From assembly GCF_900142985.1 (NCBI RefSeq), contig NZ_LT670849.1:4542501-4606500 (forward strand): DNA of 64,000 nucleotides, given 5' to 3'. This stretch comes from Bradyrhizobium erythrophlei. Lineage in GTDB: Bacteria > Pseudomonadota > Alphaproteobacteria > Rhizobiales > Xanthobacteraceae. Shown here one piece after another: positions 32,893 through 41,590 of the stretch. Each line of letters starts with the position of its first letter. Within the stretch, counting starts at the first letter, position 1. The notes below the pieces were generated by a model, which was not told the DNA's origin, did no database searches, and was given only the letters and a program-made list of their open reading frames with translations. A program made the translations under genes and the position numbers.

Positions 32893-34608
32893 TTAGTCGA
32901 GCGAGAACGCGATGATGTTGTTCCCGCGCTTGGAGTCGACCTGAACGTTACCGCCGGCGCCAACTACGACATATTGCTTGTTTCCGACAACATAGCTGGA
33001 CGGCGGAGCGTTGACACCCGCGCCGGCGCGGAAGCTCCACAACTCCTTGCCGTTCGATGAATCATATGCCGCGAACTTGCCGTTGCTTTCGCCGGTGAAC
33101 ACCAGACCGCCCGCCGTGGCGAGAATGCCGCCGATCATCGGTTCCGGTGTCTTGACTTGCCACTTGATCTTGCCGGAGTCGTAGTTGACAGCTGTGATGT
33201 TGCCGGACTGCGTCTCGGTCGGGATGACCTTGAACGCGCCGCCGAGCCACAGCTTGCCGTTCGGATAGGGCGAGTTCTCGACATGGTAGGTCATGGGCTG
33301 GTGAAGATTGATCGCATAGGCCAGGCTCTGGCCCGGATCGGTGGCGATCGGTGACCATTCGACGCCGCCATTTGCGCCGGGCAGCATGCGCGCGCCATCC
33401 TTGGTCGGAAGCACCCACATGTTTTCCTGCGGCACCATCGCCTCCGAAAAGCGGATCAGGCTGCAGTCCTTGCGATCATGCACATAGACATGCCCAGTCT
33501 TGCCGGCGTGAAGGACGCCGGGGATGGTCTTGCCATTCTTGTCCTTGACGTCGACTAGCACCGTCGGGCTGACCGCATCGAGGTCCCATACGTCGTGGGC
33601 GATATACTGGAAGTGACAGACGTATTTTCCCGTGTCGAGATCGAGCGAAACCAGCGAGTTCGTGTAGAGATTGTCACCCGGGCGGTTGGAACCGTCGAGA
33701 TCGGGCGACGGATTGCCAACCACGAAGTAGATCCTGTTGGTAGCAAGATCGACCGAGGGGTTTTGCCACACGCCGCCGCCGAGCTTGGCAGAGGGGTCGC
33801 CGGTCTTGGCCAACTGATCCTTTTCGGCCTGGATGTCGCGGTGCATATCGCGCCCGGTCGCGTCCTTGGTGGCCCAGACGCCCACGGTGCTGTCAGGAAT
33901 GGTGTTGAAATTCCAGATTTGCTTGCCCGTGTTGGCGTCATAGGCGCGCACGAAGCCGCGGATGCCGTATTCGCCACCGTTGGTGCCGATCAGCACCTTG
34001 TCCTTGATCACCGTCGGAGCCATCGTCTCGCTGTAGCCCAACTCGGGGTCGGCAATGTCGGTCCTCCAGACCACCTCGCCGTTCTTGGCGTTCAGAGCGA
34101 CCAGCTTGGAGTCGAGCGTGGCGAGATAGACTTTGTCGCCCAGAACCTGGACGCCGCGATTGTTCGGTCCGCAGCAGAAGGTCGTGATCGGCCCCATCTT
34201 GTGATTGTAGTGCCAGAGCTGCTGGCCGGTCTTGGCATCAAGCGCGTAGACATGGCTGAACGAGGTCGTGACGAACATCACGCCATCGACGACGATCGGT
34301 GAAGTCTCGAGCGATTCCTTGACATCGGTCTGAAAGATCCAGGCGACATGCAAGTGCTTGACGTTGTCGCGACTGATCTGCTTGGCGGGATAAAAACGCG
34401 TCTGGGCGTAGTTGCCGTTGGTCAGCAGAAAATCTTTTGCGTTCTTGTCGGCCGAATTGAGCTGTTGCTGGGTGACGGGTGCAACCTTTGCGTTGCCGAG
34501 CGCCGCTTTTCCTTCCTGCTTGACTTCTTGCGCGTCTGCGGTCGCCGATAAGAGTGCGAAGCTGCCGATTATAGCAAAACCGGCCGTAAGACCTCTCACG
34601 TATTTCAT
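32893..34608 (-). CDS. PQQ-dependent alcohol dehydrogenase (methanol/ethanol type), possibly lanthanide-dependent
   Basis: A 571-residue exported quinoprotein with signal peptide ([16 protein letters not shown]) and the eight-bladed propeller W-motifs (for example [20 protein letters not shown]). The vicinal disulfide pair is Cys145-Cys146 in [10 protein letters not shown]. Likely metal/PQQ ligands are E213 (GGEYG) and N299 (GNPSPD). The catalytic aspartate is D342 in HDVWDLDA. The second Asp two residues on (D344) is the hallmark of lanthanide-binding XoxF/ExaF/PedH-type enzymes; calcium enzymes have Ala or Ser there. No heme domain, so the diheme cytochrome downstream is the likely electron acceptor. 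Confidence 0.92.
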   Translation of the reverse strand: MKYVRGLTAGFAIIGSFALLSATADAQEVKQEGKAALGNAKVAPVTQQQLNSADKNAKDFLLTNGNYAQTRFYPAKQISRDNVKHLHVAWIFQTDVKESLETSPIVVDGVMFVTTSFSHVYALDAKTGQQLWHYNHKMGPITTFCCGPNNRGVQVLGDKVYLATLDSKLVALNAKNGEVVWRTDIADPELGYSETMAPTVIKDKVLIGTNGGEYGIRGFVRAYDANTGKQIWNFNTIPDSTVGVWATKDATGRDMHRDIQAEKDQLAKTGDPSAKLGGGVWQNPSVDLATNRIYFVVGNPSPDLDGSNRPGDNLYTNSLVSLDLDTGKYVCHFQYIAHDVWDLDAVSPTVLVDVKDKNGKTIPGVLHAGKTGHVYVHDRKDCSLIRFSEAMVPQENMWVLPTKDGARMLPGANGGVEWSPIATDPGQSLAYAINLHQPMTYHVENSPYPNGKLWLGGAFKVIPTETQSGNITAVNYDSGKIKWQVKTPEPMIGGILATAGGLVFTGESNGKFAAYDSSNGKELWSFRAGAGVNAPPSSYVVGNKQYVVVGAGGNVQVDSKRGNNIIAFSLD

Positions 34609-35177
34609 GATTTCCCCCTGTGGTCTTTTTGTCGCTGAATGAAACCAGCAATATCAGGAACACCTCAATAGTGCTGATTGTGAGGTGCACCGTCAATGAT
34701 CTGTTCTTCGACGCTTGCTGCATCAGCGAAGGACTTCGGCTTTGCCGATCGCGACCGGTTTGGAAGGTATCCTCGGACCGGCCCCCTTCGTCTGTTTCTA
34801 GCCCGTCGCTGACGTTGGACAACACCTCCCAGTGTCGGCTTAAAAGACCCTGGGCTTCGAAACGCCAGCCGATAGACTACAAGCGGTGTTGCGCTGACCG
34901 ATTGAGTGCACCCCCTTGGTGGCAATCATTTCAAACAAGCTTTCAGACCCGCATGCTTGGTTGGCAGCCGTTTTCTTTGCGGCGATCGGCGTCGCTTCAT
35001 GGATAGCTGATAACGCGGCAAGGATCTGAAGCGTTCGCAAGCCAGACTGCACCACGGGCTCCCGGACTGCCTAATTTGCTTAAAAATCTATCCCCTTCCT
35101 GGGGAAGCTTGTCGCGGGCGCGCAACCCGAGATAGCGTATAGGCGCTGCGATTCTCGGCAACCAGCGGAGACACACG
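34609..35177. other. 569-bp upstream region of the PQQ dehydrogenase
   Basis: No convincing gene. It presumably holds the dehydrogenase promoter on the minus strand. I found no FixK dyad or EcfG motif here. A 29-codon minus frame near 34850-34935 (MIATKGVHSIGQRN start) has no support. Confidence 0.4.
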
Positions 35178-35336
35178 ATGGGCGATATTAAGAAGCGGTC
35201 GGGTGTAGATAGGCGAACCACAAAGGAACGGCGGTCTGGAATAGACACGCGCTCTGAAGAAGAAAAGCGAGTAATAGGTGAACGCCGATCCGGAGCAGAT
35301 AGGCGATCAGCTAAGGATAAAGGAGCCAAGACTTAG
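35178..35336 (+). CDS. Small basic protein with RRSGxDRR repeats (52 aa)
   Basis: ATG 35178 to TAG 35334-35336. The 52-residue product contains three similar units: KKRSGVDRRTTKERRSGIDT and, later, GERRSGADRRS. It is extremely rich in Arg, Lys and acidic residues, probably cytosolic and possibly nucleic-acid binding. Proteins with these units are frequent in Bradyrhizobium; function unknown. Confidence 0.6.
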   Translation: MGDIKKRSGVDRRTTKERRSGIDTRSEEEKRVIGERRSGADRRSAKDKGAKT

Positions 35337-35540
35337 CAACGCTTTGGCCGCCGTTGTGTGAATTGGGGTGCATCCTCCAGCGAGCGAATTGGCCTAGCGT
35401 TGCGATGCCGTCGCTAACGGCGGTTCCTCCCTTAACTTGGCGCCCGTCGCGAATGGCGGGTCTCTTTTGCAAGGGCCTCCCGGCTGGCCTTCGCGCGTGC
35501 AGTATTGCCTTCAGCGCCAGCGCGTGTTGTTTGAAGCCAG

Positions 35541-35708
35541 ATGGACGACGCCGCCAGTTGCCGTAAGCGAGCCAAAGAAGCCGCAGACATAGCTGACAAG
35601 ATGGCAAACCCGCAAGATCGTGCGGCATGGCTGAGGGTTGCCTCGGACTGGTTGAGGCTTGCAGAAGCTGCCGAGGCGGAACAGAAAAATAAGCGTCGCC
35701 CGGAATAG
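35541..35708 (+). CDS. Small hypothetical protein (55 aa), CRxxAxE-type
   Basis: ATG 35541 to TAG 35706-35708. MDDAASCRKRAKEAADIADK, then QDRAAWLRVASDWLRLAEAA, a helical hairpin pattern found in many short Bradyrhizobium proteins. The proteins at 1497 and 16307 belong to the same broad type. No known function. Confidence 0.6.
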   Translation: MDDAASCRKRAKEAADIADKMANPQDRAAWLRVASDWLRLAEAAEAEQKNKRRPE

Positions 35709-36047
35709 GCATCAACATTTGCTGCACTGACTCGGTTGTCGGATGTGAAGGCCATGTTTGAGCAGATGCGGAAACTATTAAGCGACGATTGCTGACCTTG
35801 GCTTCAAAATATGAAGCGGATCTTCTGAAGCAGTCATCGCAAATCACGATCCATTTGACGGCACAGGTCGTACCAACAGAGACATCTCGCAACCAATAAA
35901 GCGGGTGCTCACACGCGGTCTAGCTCCTATGGCAGAGCAACCAATTGACCGGCGGCAGCGATACGTCGATTGCGCCAACTGGTCGTTTTGGGCAACAAAT
36001 CTCGCGCTATGCTCACAGAGATGGCCTCGGAATCGCTGAAGTTTGCT
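35709..36047. other. Intergenic, no convincing gene
   Basis: About 340 bp with no supported gene on either strand and no terminator with a T-run. Confidence 0.35.
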
Positions 36048-36302
36048 CTATCCGCCATTGGAACTGCCGCCGCGCTGCGGCTCGCCTGGTTGTCCCCCGA
36101 GCTGTCCGTTGGTTGGCCCCCGGTCGCGCCTGGCAAGTCCCGGTGAGCGCTTGAGTTGCTCAGCCGTTGGCTCTTTGATCATCGGATCTCCGACCCATTG
36201 TTTCGCATCAGGTCCGCCTGGCAATCTGTTAGTTTGTGCATACACCGACGTAAGTCCGGTCAGCAAGAAAGCCGCTGCGATAGCAATCATAATGCGCTTC
36301 AT
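36048..36302 (-). CDS. Small exported hypothetical protein (84 aa)
   Basis: From ATG 36302: signal peptide MKRIMIAIAAAFLLTGLTSVYA, then a Pro/Gly/Gln-rich, probably unstructured mature part ending in GQPGEPQRGGSSNGG. It lies 74 bases downstream of the SDR gene, with the same orientation. Function unknown. Confidence 0.6.
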   Translation of the reverse strand: MKRIMIAIAAAFLLTGLTSVYAQTNRLPGGPDAKQWVGDPMIKEPTAEQLKRSPGLARRDRGPTNGQLGGQPGEPQRGGSSNGG

Positions 36303-36376
36303 CGTCGATCTCCGTTTAGCTCCCAAGCTAAGTTCACCTCGGGCCCTGCGGTTCCTGAAGCATCAAGTAGCGGAGT

Positions 36377-37333
36377 TCAGGGCTGCCCGGTGCCGCCGGC
36401 CGCACCATAAACGGCGCCAGTCGTATAGCTCGCATCGCTTGATGCAAGCTGGACATAAATGGACGCGAGCTCTGCGGGCTGACCAGGACGACCGAAGGAT
36501 GACATGCTCCCGAACTTCTCAAGCTTTTCCATGCTGGCACCGCCCGATACTTGCAGTGGCGTCCAGATCGGTCCAGGAGCGACACCGCACACGCGAATGC
36601 CTTTGGGAGCTAACTGCTTCGCCAGCGACTTTACAAAGTTCATCGTTGCGGCCTTGGTCTGAGCGTAGTCGTAAAGATCTGGCGATGGGTCGTAGGCCTG
36701 CTCGGAGGTGGTGCCAATGATGACGGCACCTGGCTTCATATACGGCAATGCCGCCCTGATGATGTAGAACGGCGCGTAGATGTTAGTCTTCATCGTCCAG
36801 TCGAACTGCTCATCCGTTATGTCCAGAATTGAATCATGCGCCTGCTGGCGGCCCGCATTGCTTACAAGGATATCTACCCCGCCGAGTTTCTGAACCGCGT
36901 CTTCTACAAGTTTCTTACAAAATGCGGCATCGCGGAGATCGCCCGGCAATGCCACGCCATTGCGTCCCGCTTCCTTGATCAGTCGGATTACTTCCTGCGC
37001 ATCAGGCTCTTCATCAGGATGATAGTTGACGGCGACGTCCGCGCCTTCTCGTGCGTAGGCAATAGCAGCAGCTCGGCCCATGCCGCTATCTCCGCCTGTG
37101 ATCAGCGCCCGGCGGCCAGTTAGGCGTCCGCTACCTTTGTAGCTTGTCTCGCCGTGGTCGGGCTTTGGATCCATCTTGGCGGCCAGCCCGGGCCAAGGCT
37201 GAGACTGGCGCTTAAAGGGAGGTCTCGGGTACCGGTCTGTGGGATTTTGCATCGGCTGACCTGCGTGTTGGGCCTGCTGCCCCGACGTCTGAGCTAGAAT
37301 TGGCTGGGCGCCGAACGTTGCAATATCGGCCAC
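36377..37333 (-). CDS. SDR-family oxidoreductase (general-stress type)
   Basis: A 318-residue short-chain dehydrogenase. An extended N-terminus (~70 residues, Pro/Gln-rich) precedes the Rossmann motif TGGDSGMG at residues 79-86. NAG appears in LVSNAGRQQ, and the catalytic Tyr/Lys pair in YAQTK. The layout matches the B. subtilis YdaD/YhdF general-stress SDR group, with NADP(H) as probable cofactor and unknown substrate. It is near CsbD and DUF4142 stress genes, but no EcfG motif was found directly in front of it. Confidence 0.85.
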   Translation of the reverse strand: MADIATFGAQPILAQTSGQQAQHAGQPMQNPTDRYPRPPFKRQSQPWPGLAAKMDPKPDHGETSYKGSGRLTGRRALITGGDSGMGRAAAIAYAREGADVAVNYHPDEEPDAQEVIRLIKEAGRNGVALPGDLRDAAFCKKLVEDAVQKLGGVDILVSNAGRQQAHDSILDITDEQFDWTMKTNIYAPFYIIRAALPYMKPGAVIIGTTSEQAYDPSPDLYDYAQTKAATMNFVKSLAKQLAPKGIRVCGVAPGPIWTPLQVSGGASMEKLEKFGSMSSFGRPGQPAELASIYVQLASSDASYTTGAVYGAAGGTGQP

Positions 37334-37527
37334 ACTCCCCCGACAAGTCGGCGGCGCGTAATTCGGTCCTCATCTCCAGGGTTGAGCCAGGATTTCTTGA
37401 AGAACCGATTCTCGTCCATATGCGATGACTCCAAAGATGAACTTTGTTTGGCTCCATCGAGCCGGCTCTTTTTTGGGGCCCTGCGGCATCTTCTTGAAAC
37501 GGCATCCGTCGGCCGTCCATCTAGCCC

Positions 37528-38064
37528 CTATTTGCGGGCTTTATTCATATCTTCTGCCATCTGAAGGTGATGCTGCAATGCAGGGAGAGTGCTGCCAGCC
37601 CAGTCCTTCAGTTTCGCGTTGTCGCCGCCTTTGGCGTAGCGTTCGAACAGTGAGACGGCATCCTTGTGCGCACTCACCTGCATTGGGTCATACTCGCTCG
37701 CAAAGTCCTTAGCCTTTGCATCCTTCAGCTTGTCGAGCTTCTTCTGGGAAGAATTATCTATGTCCGACGGGATAGCCGACTTGAGATCACCAAATGCCAA
37801 GTCCTTCAGTTCGCCGCTGGTCTTGGTATGATCCGTGATCATCTGCTCGGCGAACTTTTTTTCCTCCGCGTTTCCTTTGTCTTGCGCAATTCTGGCGGCA
37901 GCGATCTCTAGCATGTCGCTTGTTGCGGCTTCTTTGATGAAGTCCTCCGTTTTAGGTGTGATGCCGAGGGCTGAGTTGACGCCCGTCTGTTCACCAAGCG
38001 ACTGCGAAAAAGCTGGCGCGGCTAAAGCTGCGGTCAAGGTGACCGCGACAAAAATAGTCTTCAT
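37528..38064 (-). CDS. DUF4142 exported protein
   Basis: A 178-residue protein from ATG 38064, preceded by GGGAGGAC. Signal peptide (FVAVTLTAALAAPAFS), then a ferritin-like four-helix domain: TEDFIKEAATSDMLEIAAAR, AEQMITDHTKTSGEL, MQVSAHKDAVSLFERYA, and LPALQHHLQMAEDM. These are the DUF4142 landmarks, with the conserved His in DHTK and QHH. Function unknown; members are often stress-induced. An EcfG-like promoter lies 33 bases upstream. Confidence 0.9.
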   Translation of the reverse strand: MKTIFVAVTLTAALAAPAFSQSLGEQTGVNSALGITPKTEDFIKEAATSDMLEIAAARIAQDKGNAEEKKFAEQMITDHTKTSGELKDLAFGDLKSAIPSDIDNSSQKKLDKLKDAKAKDFASEYDPMQVSAHKDAVSLFERYAKGGDNAKLKDWAGSTLPALQHHLQMAEDMNKARK

Positions 38065-38096
38065 GTATGTCCTCCCAAATAATGCTCCGCGGCTGA

Positions 38097-38121
38097 AACC
38101 CGGTGGCGCGATCGAGGTTCC
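38097..38121 (-). promoter_or_regulatory. EcfG-type promoter for the DUF4142 gene
   Basis: On the minus strand GGAAC (38121-38117), 16 bases, GGTT (38100-38097), against the EcfG consensus GGAAC-N16/17-cGTT: one mismatch. The start codon lies 33 bases beyond. Confidence 0.5.
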
Positions 38122-38151
38122 TATCGTCGTTGCGAGAAGTTGTAGCGATGA

Positions 38152-38176
38152 GGAACTGGCGTCGTTTGAGACTGTT
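38152..38176 (+). promoter_or_regulatory. EcfG-type promoter for csbD
   Basis: GGAAC (38152-38156), 16 bases, TGTT (38173-38176), one mismatch to the consensus. The CsbD start is 33 bases downstream. It is divergent from the DUF4142 promoter. Confidence 0.5.
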
Positions 38177-38208
38177 GAGCGAGCGTCTAACTGAATCGAG
38201 GTAACGCC

Positions 38209-38412
38209 ATGGATTGGAATCGAGTCGAGGGAAATTGGAAGCAAGTAAAGGGCAAGGTCAAGGAGCAATGGGGCAAGCTCACTGACGATGATCTTGATGT
38301 CATCAATGGCAAGCAAGACCAGCTCGAGGGACGCCTACAGCAGCGCTATGGTTACGCCAAGGATCGCGCCGCCAAGGAAATTAACGATTGGTACGCTAGC
38401 CAGAAATGGTGA
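38209..38412 (+). CDS. CsbD-family stress protein
   Basis: A 67-residue CsbD family protein: MDWNRVEGNWKQVKGKVKEQ is the N-terminal signature, followed by WGKLTDDDLDVINGKQDQLE and YGYAKDRAAKEINDW. These small, highly expressed cytosolic proteins are under the general stress sigma factor in many bacteria. Biochemical role unknown. The EcfG-like promoter in front fits this. Confidence 0.95.
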   Translation: MDWNRVEGNWKQVKGKVKEQWGKLTDDDLDVINGKQDQLEGRLQQRYGYAKDRAAKEINDWYASQKW

Positions 38413-38498
38413 TTGGACAAAAGCCAGGAACAGGAGGGCCTCTTCTCAGTTGAGCCGGACGCTGCATTCCAACGTAGCGTCCATCGAAGGACAGACTC

Positions 38499-38531
38499 AG
38501 CCCTCGCCCAATGTGGCGGGGGCTTTTTCCT
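38499..38531 (+). terminator. Factor-independent terminator
   Basis: AGCCCTCGCC (38499-38508) pairs with GGCGGGGGCT (38515-38524, G-T pairs allowed), followed by TTTTTCCTTTT. Probably ends the CsbD transcript. Confidence 0.7.
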
Positions 38532-38688
38532 TTTGTGTACGAAAGTGGACCCTCATCGGACAACGTCCGGATCTCTGACCTAGAGCCTCGCTTCGTCTGC
38601 AAAGCATGTGGCACCCGACGCGCCGATTTTCGTCCGGCGCACCCCCGCGGATCGGAGCTGGTCCTTGGTCGACGGCCCGCTTTAAATA

Positions 38689-38713
38689 GGAACTGATCGC
38701 CGCAATGTGAGTT
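38689..38713 (+). promoter_or_regulatory. EcfG-type promoter for small membrane / Zn-ribbon pair
   Basis: GGAAC (38689-38693), 16 bases, AGTT (38710-38713): one mismatch. Start codon of the 55-aa gene is 36 bases downstream. Confidence 0.5.
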
Positions 38714-38749
38714 CGCTCTGCCGGATAAAATATCCGAACGAGGAAAATC

Positions 38750-38917
38750 ATGCGGGCAAATCTCAAAATTAGATCTACCGTATCCAGCCAATATTCTGAC
38801 AGGCTTGCTTCCATGATCCCGGCAGCTTTCCTGGCGATTGGAGGGCTGCTCACTGTGGCATGGACCTGCATCCTCGGCTTGTGCACCTACGACGTCATTT
38901 CCTGGCTTTTCAAATGA
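38750..38917 (+). CDS. Small membrane protein (55 aa)
   Basis: AGGAAAATC precedes ATG 38750. Product: ~20 polar residues, then one or two hydrophobic segments (MIPAAFLAIGGLLTVAWTCI, LCTYDVISWLF). The stop overlaps the next start (ATGA at 38914), so it is translationally coupled to the cysteine-rich protein. Function unknown. Confidence 0.6.
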   Translation: MRANLKIRSTVSSQYSDRLASMIPAAFLAIGGLLTVAWTCILGLCTYDVISWLFK

Positions 38918-39198
38918 CCTGCCTCCAATGCAGGGACTGTGGCTGGGTCTGCGAGGAGCATCCGGGTCGACCGTGGCAAGGCAATCAGGCCTGCAACTGC
39001 GGCGCTCCCGGAATGCCGTGCCCAGCTTGCAACTCGCCTGCTGAAGGCGAGATGCCCAGGATGCCGGCCGGCTTTGAAACCGAGTTTGATCGGAGCTTCC
39101 TGGTGGAATTAGCAGACGGCTCCGCCAGTCCTGGACGTGCATTGGCGGAGCCGCCAACGGCGGGATGCTTAGAGGAGGCACAGATCCGCCGTCCATAA
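38914..39198 (+). CDS. Cysteine-rich zinc-ribbon-like protein, copy 1 of a repeated family
   Basis: A 94-residue protein whose first 55 residues hold eight cysteines: TCLQCRDCGWVCEEHP, ACNCGAPGMPCPACN. The WVCE...CGAPGMPCP signature recurs at 41591 and 63859, with a tail remnant at 39413. Probably zinc-binding, with unknown partner. The C-terminal 35 residues differ from the other copies. Coupled to the preceding membrane-protein gene by ATGA. Confidence 0.7.
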   Translation: MTCLQCRDCGWVCEEHPGRPWQGNQACNCGAPGMPCPACNSPAEGEMPRMPAGFETEFDRSFLVELADGSASPGRALAEPPTAGCLEEAQIRRP

Positions 39199-39340
39199 GG
39201 TTACGGGCGCAATCGCCTTAGGTTGCTAAGCTCGGATCACGATTGCGATTGTTCAAATCTGAACCGAGCCCTCTGAACGATTTTAGGAACACCCGTTACC
39301 CCAGCGAATTATCTCGGCGTGGAGAGAGGGTAGTAACTCA

Positions 39341-39368
39341 GGCCCCGCAAACGCGAGGCCTTTTCTTT
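39341..39368 (+). terminator. Probable terminator
   Basis: GGCCCCGC (39341-39348) and GCGAGGCC (39353-39360) can pair with one bulge, followed by TTTTCTTT. Fits the end of the 38750-39198 transcript. Confidence 0.5.
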
Positions 39369-39412
39369 GACTGCGTGTGCCGACTTATCAATTACCGCCG
39401 CTCTGGCAGCGG

Positions 39413-39445
39413 CCGCCCGGCTTTGTTGAAGATGAGAGCACATGA
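39413..39445 (+). pseudogene. C-terminal tail remnant of the WVCE/CGAPGMPCP family
   Basis: PPGFVEDEST and a stop, matching the end of the protein at 41591-41776 (PPGFVEDESA) almost base for base. The cysteine-rich body is absent. Confidence 0.6.
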
Positions 39446-39447
39446 AA

Positions 39448-39470
39448 AAGCCCCGGCAATGCCGGGGCTT
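39448..39470. terminator. Perfect bidirectional hairpin
   Basis: AAGCCCCGGC-AAT-GCCGGGGCTT: 10-bp perfect stem. On the minus strand it lies directly after the outer-membrane-protein remnant and ends in TTTT-like sequence (CTTTTTCATG). Confidence 0.7.
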
Positions 39471-39492
39471 TCGTGGTCAGTTCTGGATCAAC

Positions 39493-39545
39493 TCAATATC
39501 GGGCGACGACCGGACCGCCGAACTTGTAGTTCACGCGGGCGCGTT
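39493..39545 (-). pseudogene. C-terminal remnant of an outer-membrane beta-barrel protein
   Basis: The minus strand reads NYKFGGPVVARY then stop, the typical last strand of rhizobial Omp25/Omp31-like porins (V-N-Y-x-F ... aromatic end), followed by the perfect hairpin at 39448-39470. Nothing upstream continues the barrel. Confidence 0.55.
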
Positions 39546-39689
39546 GAAGGCTTCCGTATGACGGCTATGGTGGGTTGGGTCTAAAGGGCCCTTCACTATT
39601 CCCATCGAGGGTGACGACGACCGTTGCGAGTTCTGGGCTCTCCAGAAGCTCTGCCGCCTTCACGGCAAGGTGCCGGTGGCACCGGCGGG

Positions 39690-39878
39690 CTAGGGGCGAA
39701 CCCAACGCCTGGTTTCGGCGTCGCATTGTGGGCAGCGATACGCCGCCTCGCGCAATTCAGCCTCGCCCTTGACCAGCTTCATAGCGAGAAGCCGCATTGT
39801 GAGTCGGCAGTTTGGGCACGTCACACGCCCAATGGAATTGTCGGCGGCACCGGAGCGTTCGATCAACTCGAGCGGCAT
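39690..39878 (-). CDS. Small zinc-ribbon protein (62 aa)
   Basis: From ATG 39878, behind GGGAGG: MPLELIERSGAADNSIG, then two CxxC knuckles (VTCPNCRLTM and YRCPQCDAETRRW) about 30 residues apart, a classic zinc ribbon. Longer in-frame starts (39893, 40043) lack ribosome binding sites. Function unknown. Confidence 0.65.
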   Translation of the reverse strand: MPLELIERSGAADNSIGRVTCPNCRLTMRLLAMKLVKGEAELREAAYRCPQCDAETRRWVRP

Positions 39879-40056
39879 TCTTCTGCCTCCCATCTCCGCG
39901 GAGACAAGGCCTCGGACTGGGGGTTGGTTCCCACCAAAGTTCCACAGTAACGATAGGGCTTCACGAGGCAGCGTTAAGAGCCTGTACAGCCTCGCAGAAA
40001 TGGAACGAAGCGGGGCCTCAAGAGGTAGTGAAGTGGCGATCACCGGAGTGCAGAAA

Positions 40057-40278
40057 ATGAACGAAATACCCAGTCAGTCCGCTGAAGGACCGCCGATCAT
40101 CACCGTCGGCGAACTGAAGGCCGAATTGAGTCGGTGGCCGGACGCTGCTGCCGTCACCTTCCGGTGTCCGCTGCAAGGTCAGGAGCTCCGGTTTTACCGA
40201 GTTCAAAGTCCTTCGAGCGATATCGTGCAGGTCGAGCTTAATCAGTATCCGGAGACGCCACCCGTCGTACCCGCATGA
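40057..40278 (+). CDS. Small hypothetical protein (73 aa), QYPETP family copy 1
   Basis: From ATG 40057. Two-part sequence: PIITVGELKAELSRWPDAAA and VTFRCPLQGQELRFYRVQS, ending VELNQYPETPPVVPA. A truncated paralogue lies at 52541-52696. It is followed 22 bases later by the zinc-ribbon gene, and the same pair recurs at 52.5-52.9 kb. Function unknown; short beta-rich cytosolic protein. Confidence 0.65.
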   Translation: MNEIPSQSAEGPPIITVGELKAELSRWPDAAAVTFRCPLQGQELRFYRVQSPSSDIVQVELNQYPETPPVVPA

Positions 40279-40300
40279 CGGGCAATTGAAGAGCGATGCC

Positions 40301-40477
40301 ATGTCCAAGGATGAGGAGTTTTTGCTCTACCCTATCGATACCGGCGACGATCCAAGTTGCCCGGCGTGTGGTAAGACAATGCTTGTCGCCGCGATAGAGG
40401 AGCGAGGAGACCAGCCGAACTTTATCACCTTCAGATGCGAGCAATGTGGCCGCACCGAAAAGTTCATTTATGATTAG
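40301..40477 (+). CDS. Small zinc-ribbon protein (58 aa), MSKDEExLLYP family copy 1
   Basis: From ATG 40301: MSKDEEFLLYPIDTGDDPSC, with CPACGK and, ~30 residues on, RCEQCGRTEKFIYD, a two-knuckle zinc ribbon. The frame allows a start at 40286, but MSKDEE is conserved in the second, broken copy at 52743. Probably cotranscribed with the preceding gene. Confidence 0.7.
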   Translation: MSKDEEFLLYPIDTGDDPSCPACGKTMLVAAIEERGDQPNFITFRCEQCGRTEKFIYD

Positions 40478-40695
40478 GCCCCATCTTAGGGTGGGGTAGC
40501 GTTGGCCTGCACGAAGCTAGCTTTTGTGGCTTACTTTCGCGGTTACCTCGAAACTCTCTCAGGAATTTAGCTTCCAGAGGGATTCAGCGTTGGGTCTTCG
40601 CCGCCGGCCTCGACGGGTCGAAACGATCAAGCATTCGTGGCGTGACAATGATCCGCCCGTTCACATGATTGTAGGCTCCGCGAAGATCCGATAGG

Positions 40696-40860
40696 TCACG
40701 GCCGAAATAAGCCTTGCTCCGGGTGAAGCGCGATCTTCTCGGCCTCAAGCTTCTCTATCAGGTCGTCAGCAGCTTGGTGCGTCGAGGGATCGATTACCCG
40801 CTCCTTGATCCATCGGTAGTGAGCAATGGTCTTGTCGATCTCGACGCACTTCTCGCACAT
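40696..40860 (-). CDS. Small CxxC protein (54 aa)
   Basis: Minus-strand ATG at 40860 to TGA at 40696-40698: MCEKCVEIDKTIAHYRWIKE, then helices HQAADDLIEKLEAEKIALHP. One N-terminal CxxC and a helical body. The pattern is that of a common short Bradyrhizobium protein of unknown function. It is third in a minus-strand cluster after 41203-41400 and 41006-41185. Confidence 0.6.
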   Translation of the reverse strand: MCEKCVEIDKTIAHYRWIKERVIDPSTHQAADDLIEKLEAEKIALHPEQGLFRP

Positions 40861-41005
40861 TCCCAGTTCCGCATTCGCGCGTTGTCACTCTCCGTATATT
40901 GACGTCCGAGAATGGTATTTGTTCATCTACGTGAATTAGGACGCTTCCGCCCTGCTCGACGGGCATCATCTCCCTGTGGCCTGTGCTGTGAAAACTAAGG
41001 CGGCC

Positions 41006-41185
41006 TCACTTTGGCTTGCGCCTAAACGTCTCGATTTTGCGGCTGAGTTGCCAAAGTTCTACGTCGTGACCATCGATCAGTTGTTTGGCGCATTCTTTCG
41101 CCGTGTCGTCGTCAGGACAGAACAAATCAAGCGCCCGAATAAAATGGCCATCCTCACCAATGATGTAGGCCCGATACTCAGCCAT
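41006..41185 (-). CDS. Small hypothetical protein (59 aa), MAEYRAYxxGxDGHF family
   Basis: From ATG 41185: MAEYRAYIIGEDGHFIRALD, then AKECAKQLIDGHDVELWQLS and a basic end. A compact alpha/beta pattern with conserved GHD-VELW. A frameshifted paralogue lies at 62284-62449. Function unknown, although the family is common in Bradyrhizobium. Confidence 0.7.
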   Translation of the reverse strand: MAEYRAYIIGEDGHFIRALDLFCPDDDTAKECAKQLIDGHDVELWQLSRKIETFRRKPK

Positions 41186-41202
41186 TGGTCCGCAAGCGGC
41201 CC

Positions 41203-41400
41203 TCACTTCGGCGGCTGCAATCCAGGGGAGTTGGCCCATTCGTCAATGTGAGAGGCGGTGTCCGCCCGCCGTGCCCTTCTAAGTAGAGCTTCTCGCTCCG
41301 GGCCAGGTCGAAGCTTGGCAGCCTTGGCTTTCAGATCTTCGGCGAAGTTTTTCAATCGATAGGGAAAGGTAAGGGTCTGTTTGAATCGGCGACGCTGCAT
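41203..41400 (-). CDS. Small hypothetical protein (65 aa), MQRRRFKQ family copy 1
   Basis: MQRRRFKQTLTFPYRLKNFA start, a helical stretch with LRPGPEREALLRRARRADTA, and the conserved end SPGLQPPK. A full paralogue lies at 52149-52346 and a likely degenerate relative at 63434. Strongly basic and helical; role unknown. Confidence 0.7.
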   Translation of the reverse strand: MQRRRFKQTLTFPYRLKNFAEDLKAKAAKLRPGPEREALLRRARRADTASHIDEWANSPGLQPPK

Positions 41401-41590
41401 GACACGACCTCGTGCTTACGGGTCCTAACCGCAGGGTTTGCACTTACGATCATAATATATGCGGTCCGCCGCCGTTCAGTTCCTTAGTGCACACAATGAG
41501 AATTAGGGCAGCGCTGTTGACGGTGTTGGCCCGGCCATTGGGATCGCCGCAAGGTGGGCCCCTTTTTGATTTTCGAGAGTTACTTTCCGC

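Noticed and set aside
33595..34302. 235-codon plus frame opposite the PQQ dehydrogenase
   Set aside because: Pure shadow of a highly conserved enzyme in GC-rich DNA.
38396..39196. 266-codon minus frame
   Set aside because: Antisense to a terminator, a small membrane protein and the eight-cysteine gene, whose conserved residues are on the plus strand.
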